A stretch of DNA of 12,320 nt, from positions 1-12,320 of the forward strand of contig UQWG01000053.1 of assembly GCA_900544645.1 (NCBI GenBank), in the 5' to 3' direction. This DNA comes from an uncultured Collinsella sp. (GTDB lineage: Bacteria > Actinomycetota > Coriobacteriia > Coriobacteriales > Coriobacteriaceae). The first letter of the stretch is position 1; every line of letters begins with the position of its first letter. The notes under the pieces were generated by a model. The model made no database searches and was not told the DNA's origin. It saw only the letters and a list, made by a program, of their open reading frames with translations. The position numbers and the translations under genes are program-made. Positions 11,944-12,320 of this stretch are shown here, one piece after another.

Positions 11944-12309
11944 TTATTTGCGAAGAACATCGGCTAGCCGCAGGATTGAAATCATCGACCGATAAGTGAG
12001 TTCCACTTTTTCGCCCGCAAGCAGTCGTTTCGAGCCAATCTCATCTAGCCCCACAAGCCGAGAAAACAGCGGGCCGCTCATCGTGCCATCGTCAATTGAT
12101 TCCCTTATGGTCTTCAAAACGTCCGTATCATGAAGCGACGCCGAGCTGTAGGGGGCAACACGAGCGGAACTCTCAATTAACGACGAGACAAAAGGATGGA
12201 GATGCTTTGGACATAGTCCATCAAACACCACATCCCCATTGTCATCCGAGCCGACCAGGCGCCAAGTATAATGATCGACCCAGTCATCTCCGTCATATAT
12301 GGCGTCCAT
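11944..12309 (-). CDS. Hypothetical protein, possible C-terminal HTH-like region; may extend past the window
   Basis: The minus-strand frame ends at 11944 and runs to the right edge. An ATG at 12309 with GGAAG six bases upstream gives a 121-residue protein, but the frame is still open at the edge, so the true start could lie outside. I do not recognise the first two thirds, which are acidic and tryptophan-containing (MDAIYDGDDWVDHYTWRLVG). The last third, from about SGPLFSRLVGLDEIGSKRLL, resembles a degenerate Cro/C1-type helix-turn-helix followed by a helix (SMISILRLADVLRK). This suggests a small regulator or an antitoxin-like protein. That is a pattern-based guess. It is convergent with the YhcH-family gene and unrelated to the sugar genes by position. 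Confidence 0.55.
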   Translation of the reverse strand: MDAIYDGDDWVDHYTWRLVGSDDNGDVVFDGLCPKHLHPFVSSLIESSARVAPYSSASLHDTDVLKTIRESIDDGTMSGPLFSRLVGLDEIGSKRLLAGEKVELTYRSMISILRLADVLRK

Positions 12310-12320
12310 GAGCAACTTCC

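Noticed and set aside
1..12320. Insertion sequences, prophage genes, tRNA or rRNA genes
   Set aside because: I saw no transposase motifs, terminal inverted repeats with target duplications, phage genes, cloverleaf-type sequence or rRNA-like stretch on either strand.

Overview
The window looks like a chromosomal segment from a GC-rich, Gram-positive gut actinobacterium of the Coriobacteriia, most like Collinsella. This is judged from GC-rich codons, strong AGGAGG-type ribosome binding sites, short AT-richer intergenic regions and gene content (mannose-family PTS, AgaS, NagA, LacC-like kinase). It is an inference from style and was not tested against a database.

Layout. Positions 1-1037 hold a minus-strand pair: a four-helix DUF2975-type membrane protein and a small XRE-type regulator, ended by a hairpin at 56-89. 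A possible further minus-strand gene leaves the window at position 1. Positions 1038-1739 are a 700-base intergenic region full of inverted and direct repeats, including a candidate operator at 1610-1639. Positions 1740-4946 are a compact plus-strand operon: PTS EIIA, a YajC-like protein, EIIB, EIIC and EIID, closed by a strong terminator at 5013-5051. Positions 5132-5863 encode a GntR/HutC-type repressor. Positions 5978-7144 encode an AgaS-type sugar-phosphate isomerase/deaminase with its own TATAAT promoter and terminator, and positions 7262-8431 encode an N-acetylhexosamine-6-phosphate deacetylase. A minus-strand flavodoxin (8507-9091) interrupts the series. It is followed by an aldose-1-epimerase-like protein (9249-10130), a LacC/FruK-type PfkB kinase (10190-11125), a 44-codon remnant of a second deacetylase gene (11159-11290) and a YhcH/YiaL-family protein (11323-11796). 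The window ends with an unrecognised minus-strand gene (11944-12309 or longer).

How it fits together. The genes match an amino-sugar pathway, most simply N-acetylgalactosamine (GalNAc). The mannose-family PTS imports and phosphorylates the sugar, NagA/AgaA removes the acetyl group, AgaS deaminates and isomerises to tagatose-6-phosphate, and the PfkB kinase makes the 1,6-bisphosphate. The aldolase is not in the window. The GntR protein very likely controls the set: the same 13-base sequence, TGGTTACTACCAG, stands in front of both the PTS operon and agaS and nowhere else I could find.

The pathway itself is of a known kind. The less ordinary parts are the YajC-like gene inside the PTS operon, an enlarged acidic loop in EIID, the truncated second nagA, the array of CGGT-type repeats in the long leader region, and a hairpin at the left edge that can hide a ribosome binding site.
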